DNA of 64,000 nucleotides from Cytophagaceae bacterium (GTDB lineage: Bacteria; Bacteroidota; Bacteroidia; Cytophagales; Flexibacteraceae). Numbering within the stretch: the stretch's first letter is position 1; each line of letters opens with the position of its first letter. The stretch lies in contig CANGYH010000002.1 of NCBI GenBank assembly GCA_947458545.1, positions 124,001-188,000 on the forward strand, written 5' to 3'. Below are positions 51,313 to 59,980 of the stretch, in pieces. The position numbers and the translations under genes are program-made. The notes under the pieces were generated by a model. The model was not told where the DNA came from. It did no database searches and was given only the letters and a program-made list of their open reading frames with translations.

Positions 51313-52050
51313 ATGCGCCAGTTATCTGCAGCCTTTATTTGCCTGGCATGCTTATCCTTAGCGCCTGCTTATGCACAAACTAAGCAACGCCCTAACCTAG
51401 AAGCCATACTCAGCAAACCGCCACTAATAACAGACCAAGACACCTTGTTTGCAGGCTTAAAAATCAGATCCATTACTTACGGAGTAGGGTACGGATTTAT
51501 TAATATCCAGTCCGAACTCCCCGCTTACGCCGGCGCTACTATGGTAATGTCTGGCTGTCTTGACGATGGATATTTTACCTCCATACAGCTGCGCCTAACC
51601 AACGACAGTATCATCAACCTTTACCAGCAACACGAGCGCAGCTATTTTTTTGTTAAAGACCATGCCCGCCGTACCGAGAGTGAACCCGAAAGCCCTGAGC
51701 AAGCAGAAGAAGCACTATGTGAGGTCCACTGCATACCCAAAAGCCCAATCTATAATATCTACACCTACAACCTAGGCCCCGTAACCTACGAGGCATTCTT
51801 GGCAAAGCTATTGGTCGGCCTCCGTGTGCTAGTCGGACGCGCCTACACCTTCACAGGCCAGTTTTCTACCCAACCAGACGCACTTTGCCTGGACGTTGAG
51901 GCGCTAGGCGCCCCAATCGTAGCAGCTAAATATTTAAAAGAAAAAATGCCAGGCAAGGGTAAGGGCATGCGCGCCTTATCAACACCCAAGCATTATGATA
52001 TAGACGGAGAATCCGCGCCTGGTTTTGTCAGGCTGGTATCAAATAAATAA
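51313..52050 (+). CDS. Hypothetical secreted protein
   Basis: 245 residues, not recognised. A signal peptide (LSAAFICLACLSLAPAYAQ) is followed by a soluble domain with four Cys, two of them in EALCEVHCIP. GC content is lower than in most neighbours (about half of the bases in the stretch sampled). Its ATG is only 3 bp after the upstream terminator, so either it has a promoter within or just before that hairpin or it depends on read-through. Confidence 0.6.
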   Translation: MRQLSAAFICLACLSLAPAYAQTKQRPNLEAILSKPPLITDQDTLFAGLKIRSITYGVGYGFINIQSELPAYAGATMVMSGCLDDGYFTSIQLRLTNDSIINLYQQHERSYFFVKDHARRTESEPESPEQAEEALCEVHCIPKSPIYNIYTYNLGPVTYEAFLAKLLVGLRVLVGRAYTFTGQFSTQPDALCLDVEALGAPIVAAKYLKEKMPGKGKGMRALSTPKHYDIDGESAPGFVRLVSNK

Positions 52051-52129
52051 CAACATAGGCCTGCCTGGCCAAAACCTCTGGGTTAAAAAAATACGAATAA
52101 ATAGGCTGGCTAGAGCCTGCCAATTTTAC

Positions 52130-52936
52130 TCAAGCATTTAGCCCCAGCGCCTGGCTCCAGTCTTTTTTGCTGGCTGCGCCGTTCAGGTAGAGGCCAAACG
52201 TGTCGCCCCGCAAACCCAGGCGAATGGTCTCTAGCGGAATAACCTCGTTGGGAGCAATATTCCCCAGGTTTACATTGGCCCCCAGCAGCTTAATAAAAAA
52301 CACCTGCTGGCTCTTCTGCGGCGCCTCCCAGATAATCCGCTCAAACGGAATCTGCGTCAATATTTCTTCTACCAAACCCTCGCGCACCTCGCCGCTGCTG
52401 CGGAAAAGCCCCACATTGCCCCCCTCGCGGGCCTCGCCGATTACCTTCCAGGCGCCGGCCTCCAGCTCGGCCCGCATCAGTTGGATCCACTTGTAAGGCG
52501 GGATAATCTTCTCCGCATCCTTAGACCCAACCTCCGACAGCACCGTAGCCCGCTGCGCCAAACGGTTGATGAAATGGCACTTCACATCATGCGGCAACTC
52601 AATAGAGCCATCAGATACCTCGGCATGCTCCAAACCCAGCTCGTCTAGCAGCCGCAGGTAGTCCTCAAACTGATCCCGCACGATAAACGCCTCAAACAAA
52701 GTGCCGCCCAAATAGCAGGGCACCCCCGCGCTTTTATAGACGGCGATTTTCTCTTTCAGGTTCGGCGTCAGGTAAGACGTTGCCCAGCCCAGCTTCACAA
52801 TGTCTATATAGGCCGACGAGGTGGCCATCAAGTCCTCAGCCTCGCGCACAGACAAGCCTTTGTCCATGGCCATCGTATAGCCTGCTTCGCGGGGTTTGGT
52901 GGTTCTTTCTGGTACGTGCGAGAGATTGAAATTCAT
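52130..52936 (-). CDS. comA: Phosphosulfolactate synthase
   Basis: 268 residues of the ComA family: ERTTKPREAGYTMAMDKGLSV near the N-terminus, YIDIVKLGWATSYL, VPCYLGGTLFEAFIV, EVSDGSIELPHD, SEVGSKDAE and the late IWEAPQKSQQVFFIKLLGANVNLGNI. ComA adds sulfite to phosphoenolpyruvate to give phosphosulfolactate, known from coenzyme M biosynthesis in methanogens. In Bacteroidota homologues are candidates for supplying sulfonate precursors of sulfonolipids (capnine type), but that is not shown here. No comB, comC or cysteate gene is adjacent. Confidence 0.9.
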   Translation of the reverse strand: MNFNLSHVPERTTKPREAGYTMAMDKGLSVREAEDLMATSSAYIDIVKLGWATSYLTPNLKEKIAVYKSAGVPCYLGGTLFEAFIVRDQFEDYLRLLDELGLEHAEVSDGSIELPHDVKCHFINRLAQRATVLSEVGSKDAEKIIPPYKWIQLMRAELEAGAWKVIGEAREGGNVGLFRSSGEVREGLVEEILTQIPFERIIWEAPQKSQQVFFIKLLGANVNLGNIAPNEVIPLETIRLGLRGDTFGLYLNGAASKKDWSQALGLNA

Positions 52937-53103
52937 GCTAGGGGTGCGGGCTCCGCCAGGCCGTGGTTTTGGGCCGGGCGCAACAGATACCGAGCCGCGC
53001 TCTTAATGTAATACTCAGCTAGAAATACGAGCTTGGCGGCCCTTTGGTGTAGAGGCCGTCAAACAATTTCCAAAAATAAGCTATGTCGGCGGCTGTGGCC
53101 AGG

Positions 53104-54279
53104 CTAAGCCTCGGCAAGGGCCGCCAGCAGCGTGTCCACGTCCGCGTCGGTGTTGTAGAGTGGGCAAAACGCCACACGTATAATGCCCGGCTCCCGCCAG
53201 TCTCCTACAATGTTACGCTCCATAAGCGCATCAAAAGCCGGGCGCGCGTTAGGGCGGTAAAGGGTCAGCATATTGCCGCTCTCTGCCGCGTCGGGCGTAA
53301 AGACCTGCCAGCCGCCTTGTGCCGACAAGCCCTTGCGGGCGCGCTGCACCAGTTGCCGGCTCTTTTGCCGTAGCTGGGGCATACCCGCTGCCTCAAACAT
53401 AGGCAGGCTCGCCTTCAGCGGGGCCATCGCAAGCACGGGCGGGTTAGAGAGCGCCCACCCATCTGCTGTGGGCACAGGGTCAAACCCTTTGCGCATCTTA
53501 AAGCGGGTCTCTTTCTTGTAGCCCCACCAGCCAGCCAGGCGTGGCACCTCTGGGCCTTGGTTGCGCGTAGGCATAAACAGGCCGCCCAGCGTGCCAGGGC
53601 CGCCGTTCAGGTACTTGTAGCAGCACCACACGGCAAAGTCAGGATCCCAAGCCTCCAGCTGTAGGTCTACATTGCCTACGGCGTGGGCCAGGTCCCATCC
53701 GCAGGCAATACCACGCTCGCGGCAGGCACGGGTTATGGCAGCCATATCCAGCACCTCGCCGCTGATGTACTGCACACCGCCCAAAAACACCAGAGCCAGC
53801 TCGTCTTGGTGGCGGTTTATCAGGTCTAGAATCCGATCTGTACCCAGCAGGTAATTAGCAGGGTCGTGCGCCACCTCAATGATGTCGCGCTCAGGCACCT
53901 GCCCCCGCACCTTCAGATGCGTCTCCACGGCATACTGGTCTGACGGAAAAGCCGGTGCCTCCATCAGTACCTTCACCCGCTTGCCCGCTGGCCTGTAAAA
54001 GCTAGCCAGCATCAGGTGGATATTCACCGACAACGTATTCTGGATAGACACCTGCTCGGGCCGCGCCCCAACTATGTACCCCATCGGCCCCGCCAGCGAC
54101 TCGTGGAACGTCATCCAAGGGTCTTCTCCCACAAAATGACCTTCAACGGCAAGGCTTGCCCAGCGGTCTAGCTCCGTTTGTACATAGGCTTGGGCCCCAG
54201 TGGGTTGCAGGCCCAGGCTGTGCCCACAGAGGTACGTAACTGCATGGCCATTACGGCTCGGCTTCAAAAATTCAGACAT
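53104..54279 (-). CDS. kynU: Kynureninase
   Basis: 391 residues. PLP-dependent cleavage of kynurenine to anthranilate and alanine. Motifs: TYLCGHSLGLQPTGAQ, FHESLAGPMGYIVGA, MEAPAFPSDQYAVETHL, LVFLGGVQYISGEVLDM, IACGWDLAHAVGNV and the PLP lysine in WCCYKYLNGGPG. The N-terminus is about 20 residues shorter than in many kynureninases, but an in-frame stop upstream rules out an extension. No other kyn genes are nearby. Confidence 0.92.
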   Translation of the reverse strand: MSEFLKPSRNGHAVTYLCGHSLGLQPTGAQAYVQTELDRWASLAVEGHFVGEDPWMTFHESLAGPMGYIVGARPEQVSIQNTLSVNIHLMLASFYRPAGKRVKVLMEAPAFPSDQYAVETHLKVRGQVPERDIIEVAHDPANYLLGTDRILDLINRHQDELALVFLGGVQYISGEVLDMAAITRACRERGIACGWDLAHAVGNVDLQLEAWDPDFAVWCCYKYLNGGPGTLGGLFMPTRNQGPEVPRLAGWWGYKKETRFKMRKGFDPVPTADGWALSNPPVLAMAPLKASLPMFEAAGMPQLRQKSRQLVQRARKGLSAQGGWQVFTPDAAESGNMLTLYRPNARPAFDALMERNIVGDWREPGIIRVAFCPLYNTDADVDTLLAALAEA

Positions 54280-54393
54280 GGCTGGTGTAAGTCGGCAGCC
54301 CCGGTGTGCAAACGCAGGCTACCCCGGCCCGAAAATACAGCCTGGCCGAGCCAAGCCCTACCTTAGGTAGCTCTAATCCGTATCAGGCTTGCC

Positions 54394-55098
54394 ATGTCTA
54401 CTTTGCCTCCGCTTGCCCTCGTCACCGGTGCCAACCGTGGCCTCGGGCTAGAGGTCTGTCGCCAATTGGCCCAGCAGGGTTACCAAGTCCTCCTTGCCGC
54501 CAGAGACTCTGCTAAGGCCGCAGCCGCAGCCCAGGCCCTACAATCCGAAGGCCTACCCGTAGAGCAACTCGTCTGCGACGTTGCCAGCCCAACCAGCATA
54601 ACCCAGGCCGCAGCCCAAGTAGAGGCCAGGCACGGCCGCCTAGACGTCCTAATCAACAACGCCGCCATCTGCTACGACGACGGCCAGCTCCCCAGCACCA
54701 CAAGCCTGGCGCAAGTAGAGGCCGCCATGCAAACCAATCTCTACGGCCCGTGGCGTATGTGCCAGGCCTTACTCCCGCTGCTGCGGCAGAGCCCGCACCC
54801 GCGCATCGTCAACGTCAGCTCAGAGGTTGGGTCTTTTGCCTATTTATGGGGCAGCGTGCCTGCCTATGCCACCAGCAAAATCGCCCTCAACGCCCTCACC
54901 CGCAACCTTGCTTTAGAGCTCAAGGGCACGGGCATCCTCGTCAATGCCGTTTGTCCAGGCTGGAGCCAGACCGACATGGGCAACCACGGCGGCCGCCCCG
55001 TGGCAGAGGGTGCCGCCTCCATCGTCTGGGCCGCAACACTGCCAGACGATGGCCCCACCGGCGGGTTCTTCCGAGACAGCCAGCCGCTGCCTTGGTAG
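54394..55098 (+). CDS. Short-chain dehydrogenase/reductase
   Basis: 234 residues. Classical SDR: LALVTGANRGLGLEVCRQLA, VCDVASPTS, LDVLINNAAICY, catalytic IVNVSSEVGS and PAYATSKIALNAL, and CPGWSQTDMG. Closest in pattern to carbonyl-reductase-like SDRs that use NADPH. Substrate unknown. Divergent from kynU over 114 bp. Confidence 0.88.
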   Translation: MSTLPPLALVTGANRGLGLEVCRQLAQQGYQVLLAARDSAKAAAAAQALQSEGLPVEQLVCDVASPTSITQAAAQVEARHGRLDVLINNAAICYDDGQLPSTTSLAQVEAAMQTNLYGPWRMCQALLPLLRQSPHPRIVNVSSEVGSFAYLWGSVPAYATSKIALNALTRNLALELKGTGILVNAVCPGWSQTDMGNHGGRPVAEGAASIVWAATLPDDGPTGGFFRDSQPLPW

Positions 55099-55119
55099 GC
55101 TAGGGGAGAGGCCCCTTGC

Positions 55120-55722
55120 CTAGTAGGCCACCCGCTGCGCAATAGAGCGCGCCAGCGTCAGCTCGTCGGCATATTCCAGCTCTCCGCCTACGGGTATGCC
55201 CCGGGCAATCGTAGAGACCTTCTGCCCAGAGCCTTGGGCCTTCTTCTGGATGTAGAACCCCGTCGTATCGCCTTCTACCGTAGCGCCTAGGGCCAGTATC
55301 ACCTCGCGCACCTCGGCCTCTGGCTGCAAACGGGCCAGCAGCGTTGCCATGTTCAAATCATCAGGCCCCACCCCATCCAGCGGAGAGATTACGCCTCCCA
55401 ACACATGGTACAGGCCCTGGTACTGCCCCGTACTCTCGATGGCCATCACATCTCGGCTGTTCTCTACCACACATAGCAGGCTCCGATCTCGCCGAGGATT
55501 GCTGCACACATGGCATTGCTCCGCCTCAGAGATGTGGTGGCAGGTCTTGCAATAGGTCGTCTTCAGCCGAAGCGTCTCAAGCGCGCGGGCCAGCTCTACA
55601 GATTCTTGCTCGGGGCGGCGCAGCAGGTGGAGCGCCAGCCGCAGGGCCGTCTTGCGGCCTATGCCCGGCAGCTTGGCAATCTCGGTGACGGCGTCCTCTA
55701 CCAGTTTGGTGGGATATTCCAT
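55120..55722 (-). CDS. recR: Recombination protein RecR
   Basis: 200 residues. RecR clamps DNA with RecO and RecF for gap repair. A helix-hairpin-helix (IAKLPGIGRKTALRLALHLL), a C4 zinc finger (CKTCHHISEAEQCHVC), a Toprim domain (LLCVVENSRDVMAIES) and the late VSTIARGIPVGGELEYADELTL are all present. The start at 55722 (MEYPTKLV) is normal. It is followed by a 21-bp gap to the convergent SDR gene. Confidence 0.95.
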   Translation of the reverse strand: MEYPTKLVEDAVTEIAKLPGIGRKTALRLALHLLRRPEQESVELARALETLRLKTTYCKTCHHISEAEQCHVCSNPRRDRSLLCVVENSRDVMAIESTGQYQGLYHVLGGVISPLDGVGPDDLNMATLLARLQPEAEVREVILALGATVEGDTTGFYIQKKAQGSGQKVSTIARGIPVGGELEYADELTLARSIAQRVAY

Positions 55723-55790
55723 AGCGTACAGATACAACCCCATCCCGGGGCAGAAAGTGCCTTCAGCAATCAGTGTCAGCGCCTCAGCGC

Positions 55791-56105
55791 CTACTTGCCG
55801 TCTTCAGCCTGCACCCGCTTGGTAGACTCCATAGAGACAGAGGCACGGTCAAACGTGGCCTTCAGCCCACGGTCAATCTCCAGCACAATCGTCAGGTCAT
55901 CTACAGACACCACCTTGCCATGCATGCCACCGATAGTTACCACACGGTCGCCAGGCTTCACGGCTTCGATAAACTTCTTCTGATCCTTCTGCTTCTGCTG
56001 CTGCGGGCGGATCATAAAGAAGTAAAACACCACGAAAATGGCCACCATCATCACGATCTGGGCCATGCCGCCCCCGGTAGCCTGGGCAAGTATCAAGGTA
56101 ATCAT
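55791..56105 (-). CDS. yajC: Preprotein translocase subunit YajC
   Basis: 104 residues. One membrane helix (about 14-32, AQIVMMVAIFVVFYFFM) is followed by the YajC signature IRPQQQKQKDQKKFI and VKPGDRVVTIGGMHGKVV. YajC associates with SecDF in the inner membrane. No secDF gene is adjacent. The C-terminus is a short charged tail. Confidence 0.94.
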   Translation of the reverse strand: MITLILAQATGGGMAQIVMMVAIFVVFYFFMIRPQQQKQKDQKKFIEAVKPGDRVVTIGGMHGKVVSVDDLTIVLEIDRGLKATFDRASVSMESTKRVQAEDGK

Positions 56106-56113
56106 TGTACCTG

Positions 56114-56121
56114 CAAAGATG
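56114..56121 (-). promoter_or_regulatory. -7-like promoter element (CATCTTTG)
   Basis: Minus strand, 8 bases before the yajC ATG; variant of TAnnTTTG. Confidence 0.45.
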
Positions 56122-56158
56122 CAGACCCCAACCCGCTAACCCCCGGCCACGCCCACCC

Positions 56159-56197
56159 ACAAAAAAGCCCCTTCTACCCGCAATGGGCAGAAGGGGC
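56159..56197 (-). terminator. Terminator of the S46 peptidase gene
   Basis: 9-bp arms GCCCCTTCT (56167-56175) and AGAAGGGGC (56189-56197) with an inner CCC/GGG; followed on the minus strand by six T. About 110 bp after the peptidase stop. Confidence 0.8.
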
Positions 56198-56251
56198 CTT
56201 TGGTGTTAGCTCCCCCTTTCCCCGAAAGGGATTCTGCGCATTGAGCAGAGT

Positions 56252-56269
56252 AGGGGGCTGGGGGGTGAG
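56252..56269. repeat. Intergenic G-rich repeat, copy 1
   Basis: An 18-base motif of the form AGGGGGCTnGnGGGTnAG, found again at 62938-62955. Both copies lie downstream of leftward genes close to terminators. Probably a dispersed intergenic repeat. Confidence 0.4.
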
Positions 56270-56309
56270 CGGGTGCCCCCCACGCACAGAAGCCGAGGAG
56301 GAATACCCC

Positions 56310-58652
56310 TTAGTTGGCAGCGCTGGCCGCAGCACCCGCCTTCTGAGCAGGCACCGGTGCCACAGAGGTCCGGGCGTTCTTTAAGCCAGGCTTCTTGGGT
56401 ACAGGGGGCGTGCCGGGCATAACACCCGTAGCCGGAGCCGGCGTTGGGGCAGGGGCAGGCTCCACATTGCGCACCAGCTTCATCTCTTGCACAAGATTGC
56501 TGGCACCGCCAAGCTTATCTACACAGAACAGCACATAGCGGATGTCACAAATAATCGTCCGCTGGAAGGCCGGGTCATACGCAATGTTGCCTGACATAGA
56601 CTCCCAGTTGCCGTCGAAGGCCGTGCCAATCAGCTCGCCACGCGCATTTATCACCGGCGAGCCAGAGTTGCCACCCGTAATGTCGTTGTCTGTGATGAAG
56701 CCCACATACAGCTTGCCGTTCTCGGCATACTGGCCGTAGTCCTTTTTCTGCCACAGCTCCTTCAGCTTGGCAGGCACCACAAACTCCTCGTTGTTGGGGT
56801 CTTCTTTCTCCATGATACCGTCCAGCGTCGTGTAGTACTCATACTGCACACCATCGCGCGGCTTGTAGTCAATCACCTTGCCGTAGGTCATGCGCATGGT
56901 GCTGTTGGCATTGGGGTAGAGCTTCTTCTTGCCCTCCAGCATCTTCATGGTGCCCTCTACAAACAGACGGTTGGCTTTACCAAGCTCTGCCTGCACCGGG
57001 GCAATCATGCCCTGCTGCATAGCCAAAAACTGCGCCCGCACCGCACCACCAAATTTGATGGCCGGGTCTTCTTTAATCTTCTTGGCATCGGGCTTGGCCA
57101 GGGCGGCCTTCAGCTTGTCGGCGTTCGTCAAGAAAGACTTGGCGTACATGTCAGCCACAAAAGCCTCTACATTACCTTTAAACTTGGCCACCTGCTCTTT
57201 CAGATACGCGGGCTGCTGGTCAGCTGGCACATCCTTCATAAACATGGTAATCATCTGCGCCAGCAGCTTTTGGTCGGTAGCAGCATCATACTCTTTGTAA
57301 ATCTCAGAGGCAGCCTCCTCCAGGTCTTTGCGGGCACCTTCGATAGCCTCAGGCTTGGCGGGGTTGGCGTTCAGCGCATCGGCATAGCCGCTGGCCATAA
57401 AGCCCATCACAGGCAGGGCAGGCGTGCCAGAGAGGAAAGCCTCGCGGTAATACATGGCCGCCATCTCGTAGCTGCGGGCCTTGGTGTAGTTGTCCTTCAG
57501 CGTGCCCAGCACCGCGCCGTAGCGCGCCTGCCGGCCTGCATCCTGGCCTACCCACTGGGCAAAGGCAGCTTCTTCTTGCTGTTTCTGGCCTACTACGTTC
57601 AAACGCAGCAGATCGCGGCGCTCGCCCATAAAGAACTTCCAGTAGTTGGCAATGCTGGCATAGTTAGAGGCGTAGGTCAGGCGCTCTTTGGCACCTTTGT
57701 CCATATACTCCTTCAGCGTCTTCAGCTTACGGTCACGGATCTTCACAATCGTAGGATCCGAGATGTCAATGGCATTCTGCACGCCCCAGCTCGTCAGGTA
57801 ACGGTTGGTGCGGCCAGGGTAGCCAAAGATCATCGAGAAATCGCCCGGCTTCACCCCACTCAGAGAGATGGGCAGATACCAGCGCGGCTTCATCGGCACG
57901 TTGTCGGCACTGTACTCGGCAGGCTTGTTGTCTTTGTTGGCATACACGCGGAACATAGAGAAGTCTCCCGTGTGCCGAGGCCACATCCAGTTGTCGGTGT
58001 CACCGCCAAACTTGCCAATGCTCTCAGGCGGCGTGCCTACCAGGCGGATGTCCTTAAACCGCTCATAGACAAAGAGGTAGTACTCATTGCCGTCAAAGAA
58101 GCTCTTCACGCTGGCCACATAGCCATTGGGCGTAGCGCCACCTTCGGCCTCTTTTTTAATGGCAGCCATCTCGGCTTGGGCAGCAGCGTTGCGCTCTTGC
58201 TCCGTCATGCCGTCGTTCAGCTTGCCCAGCACGCGCTGGCTTACATCTTCCATGCGCACCAAAAAGTCTACAAATAGGCCTTCGGCACGCTTCTCTTCAG
58301 CCTTGTTTTTGGCCCACCAGCCATTCACCAAGATGTTATCCTGTGGTGTAGATAGCTTCGTGATGGCATCATAGCCGCAGTGGTGGTTAGTCAGAATCAA
58401 CCCCTCTGGCGAGATAATCTCACCCGTGCAGAAACCGCCAAAGCTCACGATGGCATCCTTCAGCGAGTTGTTGTTGATGTTGTAGAGCTCGTCTGCCGTC
58501 AGGCGGAGGCCCATCTTCTGCATATCCACATAGTTCAGACGCTTGATGTGGATGGGCAACCACATGCCCTCGTCGGGCGGTGCGGTTGCGTAAGCAGGCC
58601 CCTGCAAGAGGGCGGCGGCAGCCGCCAGGGCCAAAGTGAAACGCTTAAGCAT
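56310..58652 (-). CDS. S46-family dipeptidyl-peptidase (DPP7-like)
   Basis: 780 residues. A signal peptide (MLKRFTLALAAAAALLQG) precedes the chymotrypsin-like S46 enzyme with catalytic His in LILTNHHCGYDAI (about residue 90) and Ser in TGGNSGSPVINARG (about residue 662). Eighteen residues after that Ser is Gly in GTAFDGNWESMSG; in P. gingivalis enzymes Gly at this place marks DPP7 (hydrophobic P1) and Arg marks DPP11 (acidic P1). The enzyme removes dipeptides from periplasmic oligopeptides. The last about 55 residues form a Pro/Ala-rich tail beyond the catalytic domain. The start at 58652 is the first Met of the signal peptide. Confidence 0.92.
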   Translation of the reverse strand: MLKRFTLALAAAAALLQGPAYATAPPDEGMWLPIHIKRLNYVDMQKMGLRLTADELYNINNNSLKDAIVSFGGFCTGEIISPEGLILTNHHCGYDAITKLSTPQDNILVNGWWAKNKAEEKRAEGLFVDFLVRMEDVSQRVLGKLNDGMTEQERNAAAQAEMAAIKKEAEGGATPNGYVASVKSFFDGNEYYLFVYERFKDIRLVGTPPESIGKFGGDTDNWMWPRHTGDFSMFRVYANKDNKPAEYSADNVPMKPRWYLPISLSGVKPGDFSMIFGYPGRTNRYLTSWGVQNAIDISDPTIVKIRDRKLKTLKEYMDKGAKERLTYASNYASIANYWKFFMGERRDLLRLNVVGQKQQEEAAFAQWVGQDAGRQARYGAVLGTLKDNYTKARSYEMAAMYYREAFLSGTPALPVMGFMASGYADALNANPAKPEAIEGARKDLEEAASEIYKEYDAATDQKLLAQMITMFMKDVPADQQPAYLKEQVAKFKGNVEAFVADMYAKSFLTNADKLKAALAKPDAKKIKEDPAIKFGGAVRAQFLAMQQGMIAPVQAELGKANRLFVEGTMKMLEGKKKLYPNANSTMRMTYGKVIDYKPRDGVQYEYYTTLDGIMEKEDPNNEEFVVPAKLKELWQKKDYGQYAENGKLYVGFITDNDITGGNSGSPVINARGELIGTAFDGNWESMSGNIAYDPAFQRTIICDIRYVLFCVDKLGGASNLVQEMKLVRNVEPAPAPTPAPATGVMPGTPPVPKKPGLKNARTSVAPVPAQKAGAAASAAN

Positions 58653-58739
58653 AAGTTGAAAATCTGGAGGAAGCCCACCAGCCACGCCCAAAGCAGCGCG
58701 CCAGCCAAGCCAAACAGGTAGTTAGTACCGAATGTGGTG

Positions 58740-58747
58740 CAAAAGTA
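58740..58747 (-). promoter_or_regulatory. -7 promoter element (TACTTTTG)
   Basis: Exact match on the minus strand, 87 bases before the S46 peptidase ATG; the longer leader is unlike most genes in this window. Confidence 0.5.
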
Positions 58748-58863
58748 GGGCTACCACCCCCAGCCAATCTAACAATCAGGATAAAAGGCCCCACAACCGG
58801 ATGGGCGGCAGGTGAGGCTCGTAGTGGGAGATTTGACGTTTCTTGGTAGGTGGCCTAGTAGCC

Positions 58864-58871
58864 TATCTTCG
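58864..58871 (+). promoter_or_regulatory. Degenerate -7 element (TATCTTCG) before the AT-rich gene
   Basis: One mismatch from TAnnTTTG, 4 bases before the ATG at 58876, the same spacing as native genes. Confidence 0.35.
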
Positions 58872-58875
58872 CCTT

Positions 58876-59910
58876 ATGGCAAACATCCACTATTTTCAAC
58901 GTTACTCACAACCTGAGAACGTAGCTACGAACAATACCCTTCTGCTTTTCTCTAGGTTCTATCAAGAAAAGCCTATCTACCTACAGAAGCTATTACATGC
59001 ACTGATCGAATTTGACGTTACAATTGGTATTACAATCAGACAGCAAGAGGGAGGGCCAAAGGGAATCCCAGACGGTTTCATTAGGCAAAGCAGTTTTGAA
59101 ATTATTATTGAAACTAAAACATCGGATTGGTTTTATCCAGATCAGTTTGAGAGACACATTACGGCATTTTCAAGTTCAGAAGGAAGCAACAAGATTTTGT
59201 TGGCAATCGTAGATGAAATTTCAAATGAAAGGCGAGATTCTCTTTCCAAAGAATTGAATCAGAAATTTGCCGGTAAATTTAAAATCCTAACATTTAAGCA
59301 AATTGCAGATGAGGCCTTAAGTGTTGCTTCAGGCAATTCTTTGCTGGAAGAAATCAGCCAAGAATTTGAAGAATATTGCCAAGCCTCTGGGCTCTATCCT
59401 AAATCTCGGTCACGCATGAAGGTTTTTGCAGCTGGCGAGACACTTGACGAAAATATAAAGTACAGCATGTATTACAGAAATGATGGTACTAAGCACATGT
59501 TCGATGGTTATCAGTTTATAGGAATGTATCACAACAAGGCAATTGGAGCTATAGGGAAGGTGAGAGGCTACATAGACGCTTACGTCATGGAGGGAGATCC
59601 TAGATCAGGTGATGCAAAGTGGTACACTGAAGCCATTGGAGACCTAAAAAATGCTGCAGATGCCTCAGAATTAATGGCCCGCGCTCGAAGTATGTCTTTG
59701 GATAGCCCATACGACATTGCTAGAATTCCACACAGATTTGTTGTTGTAGATGCCTTCCGATTTACATACATGCCTAAAAGCTCTCCAGGTGGAATTAGAG
59801 GGCCCAGAGCTTTTGAGTTACTAGATATTGATGGAATTACGAACGCTGCGATTGATAGTCCTGACTCTACAGAGCTCGCAAATCAGCTGAACGGTAAATC
59901 TTGGGCCTAA
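58876..59910 (+). CDS. AT-rich gene with PD-(D/E)XK nuclease-like motif
   Basis: 344 residues, family not recognised. An N-terminal segment MANIHYFQRYSQPENVATNN is followed by a PD-(D/E)XK pattern: IPDGFI with Asp66, then EIIIETK with Glu79 and Lys81, as in restriction-type nucleases. The middle is charged and helical; the C-terminal half is another unassigned domain (MYYRNDGTKHMFDGYQFIGM, IGKVRGYIDAYVMEG). No signal peptide or membrane helix. Base use is very different from the neighbours: three sampled 60-base lines contain 33-43% GC against 67% in a line from the next gene. Stand-alone, without methylase or helicase. Probably acquired; a defence role is an inference. Confidence 0.7.
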   Translation: MANIHYFQRYSQPENVATNNTLLLFSRFYQEKPIYLQKLLHALIEFDVTIGITIRQQEGGPKGIPDGFIRQSSFEIIIETKTSDWFYPDQFERHITAFSSSEGSNKILLAIVDEISNERRDSLSKELNQKFAGKFKILTFKQIADEALSVASGNSLLEEISQEFEEYCQASGLYPKSRSRMKVFAAGETLDENIKYSMYYRNDGTKHMFDGYQFIGMYHNKAIGAIGKVRGYIDAYVMEGDPRSGDAKWYTEAIGDLKNAADASELMARARSMSLDSPYDIARIPHRFVVVDAFRFTYMPKSSPGGIRGPRAFELLDIDGITNAAIDSPDSTELANQLNGKSWA

Positions 59911-59980
59911 CAGCAGAAAATGGATAGCGTCGGGCGTTTTTTCTATTGTGTATGTTAGTTTAGTCTATAAGTCATTATCA

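Noticed and set aside
58876-59910. Part of a prophage or integrative element
   Set aside because: No integrase, tRNA attachment site or other foreign genes flank this single AT-rich gene.
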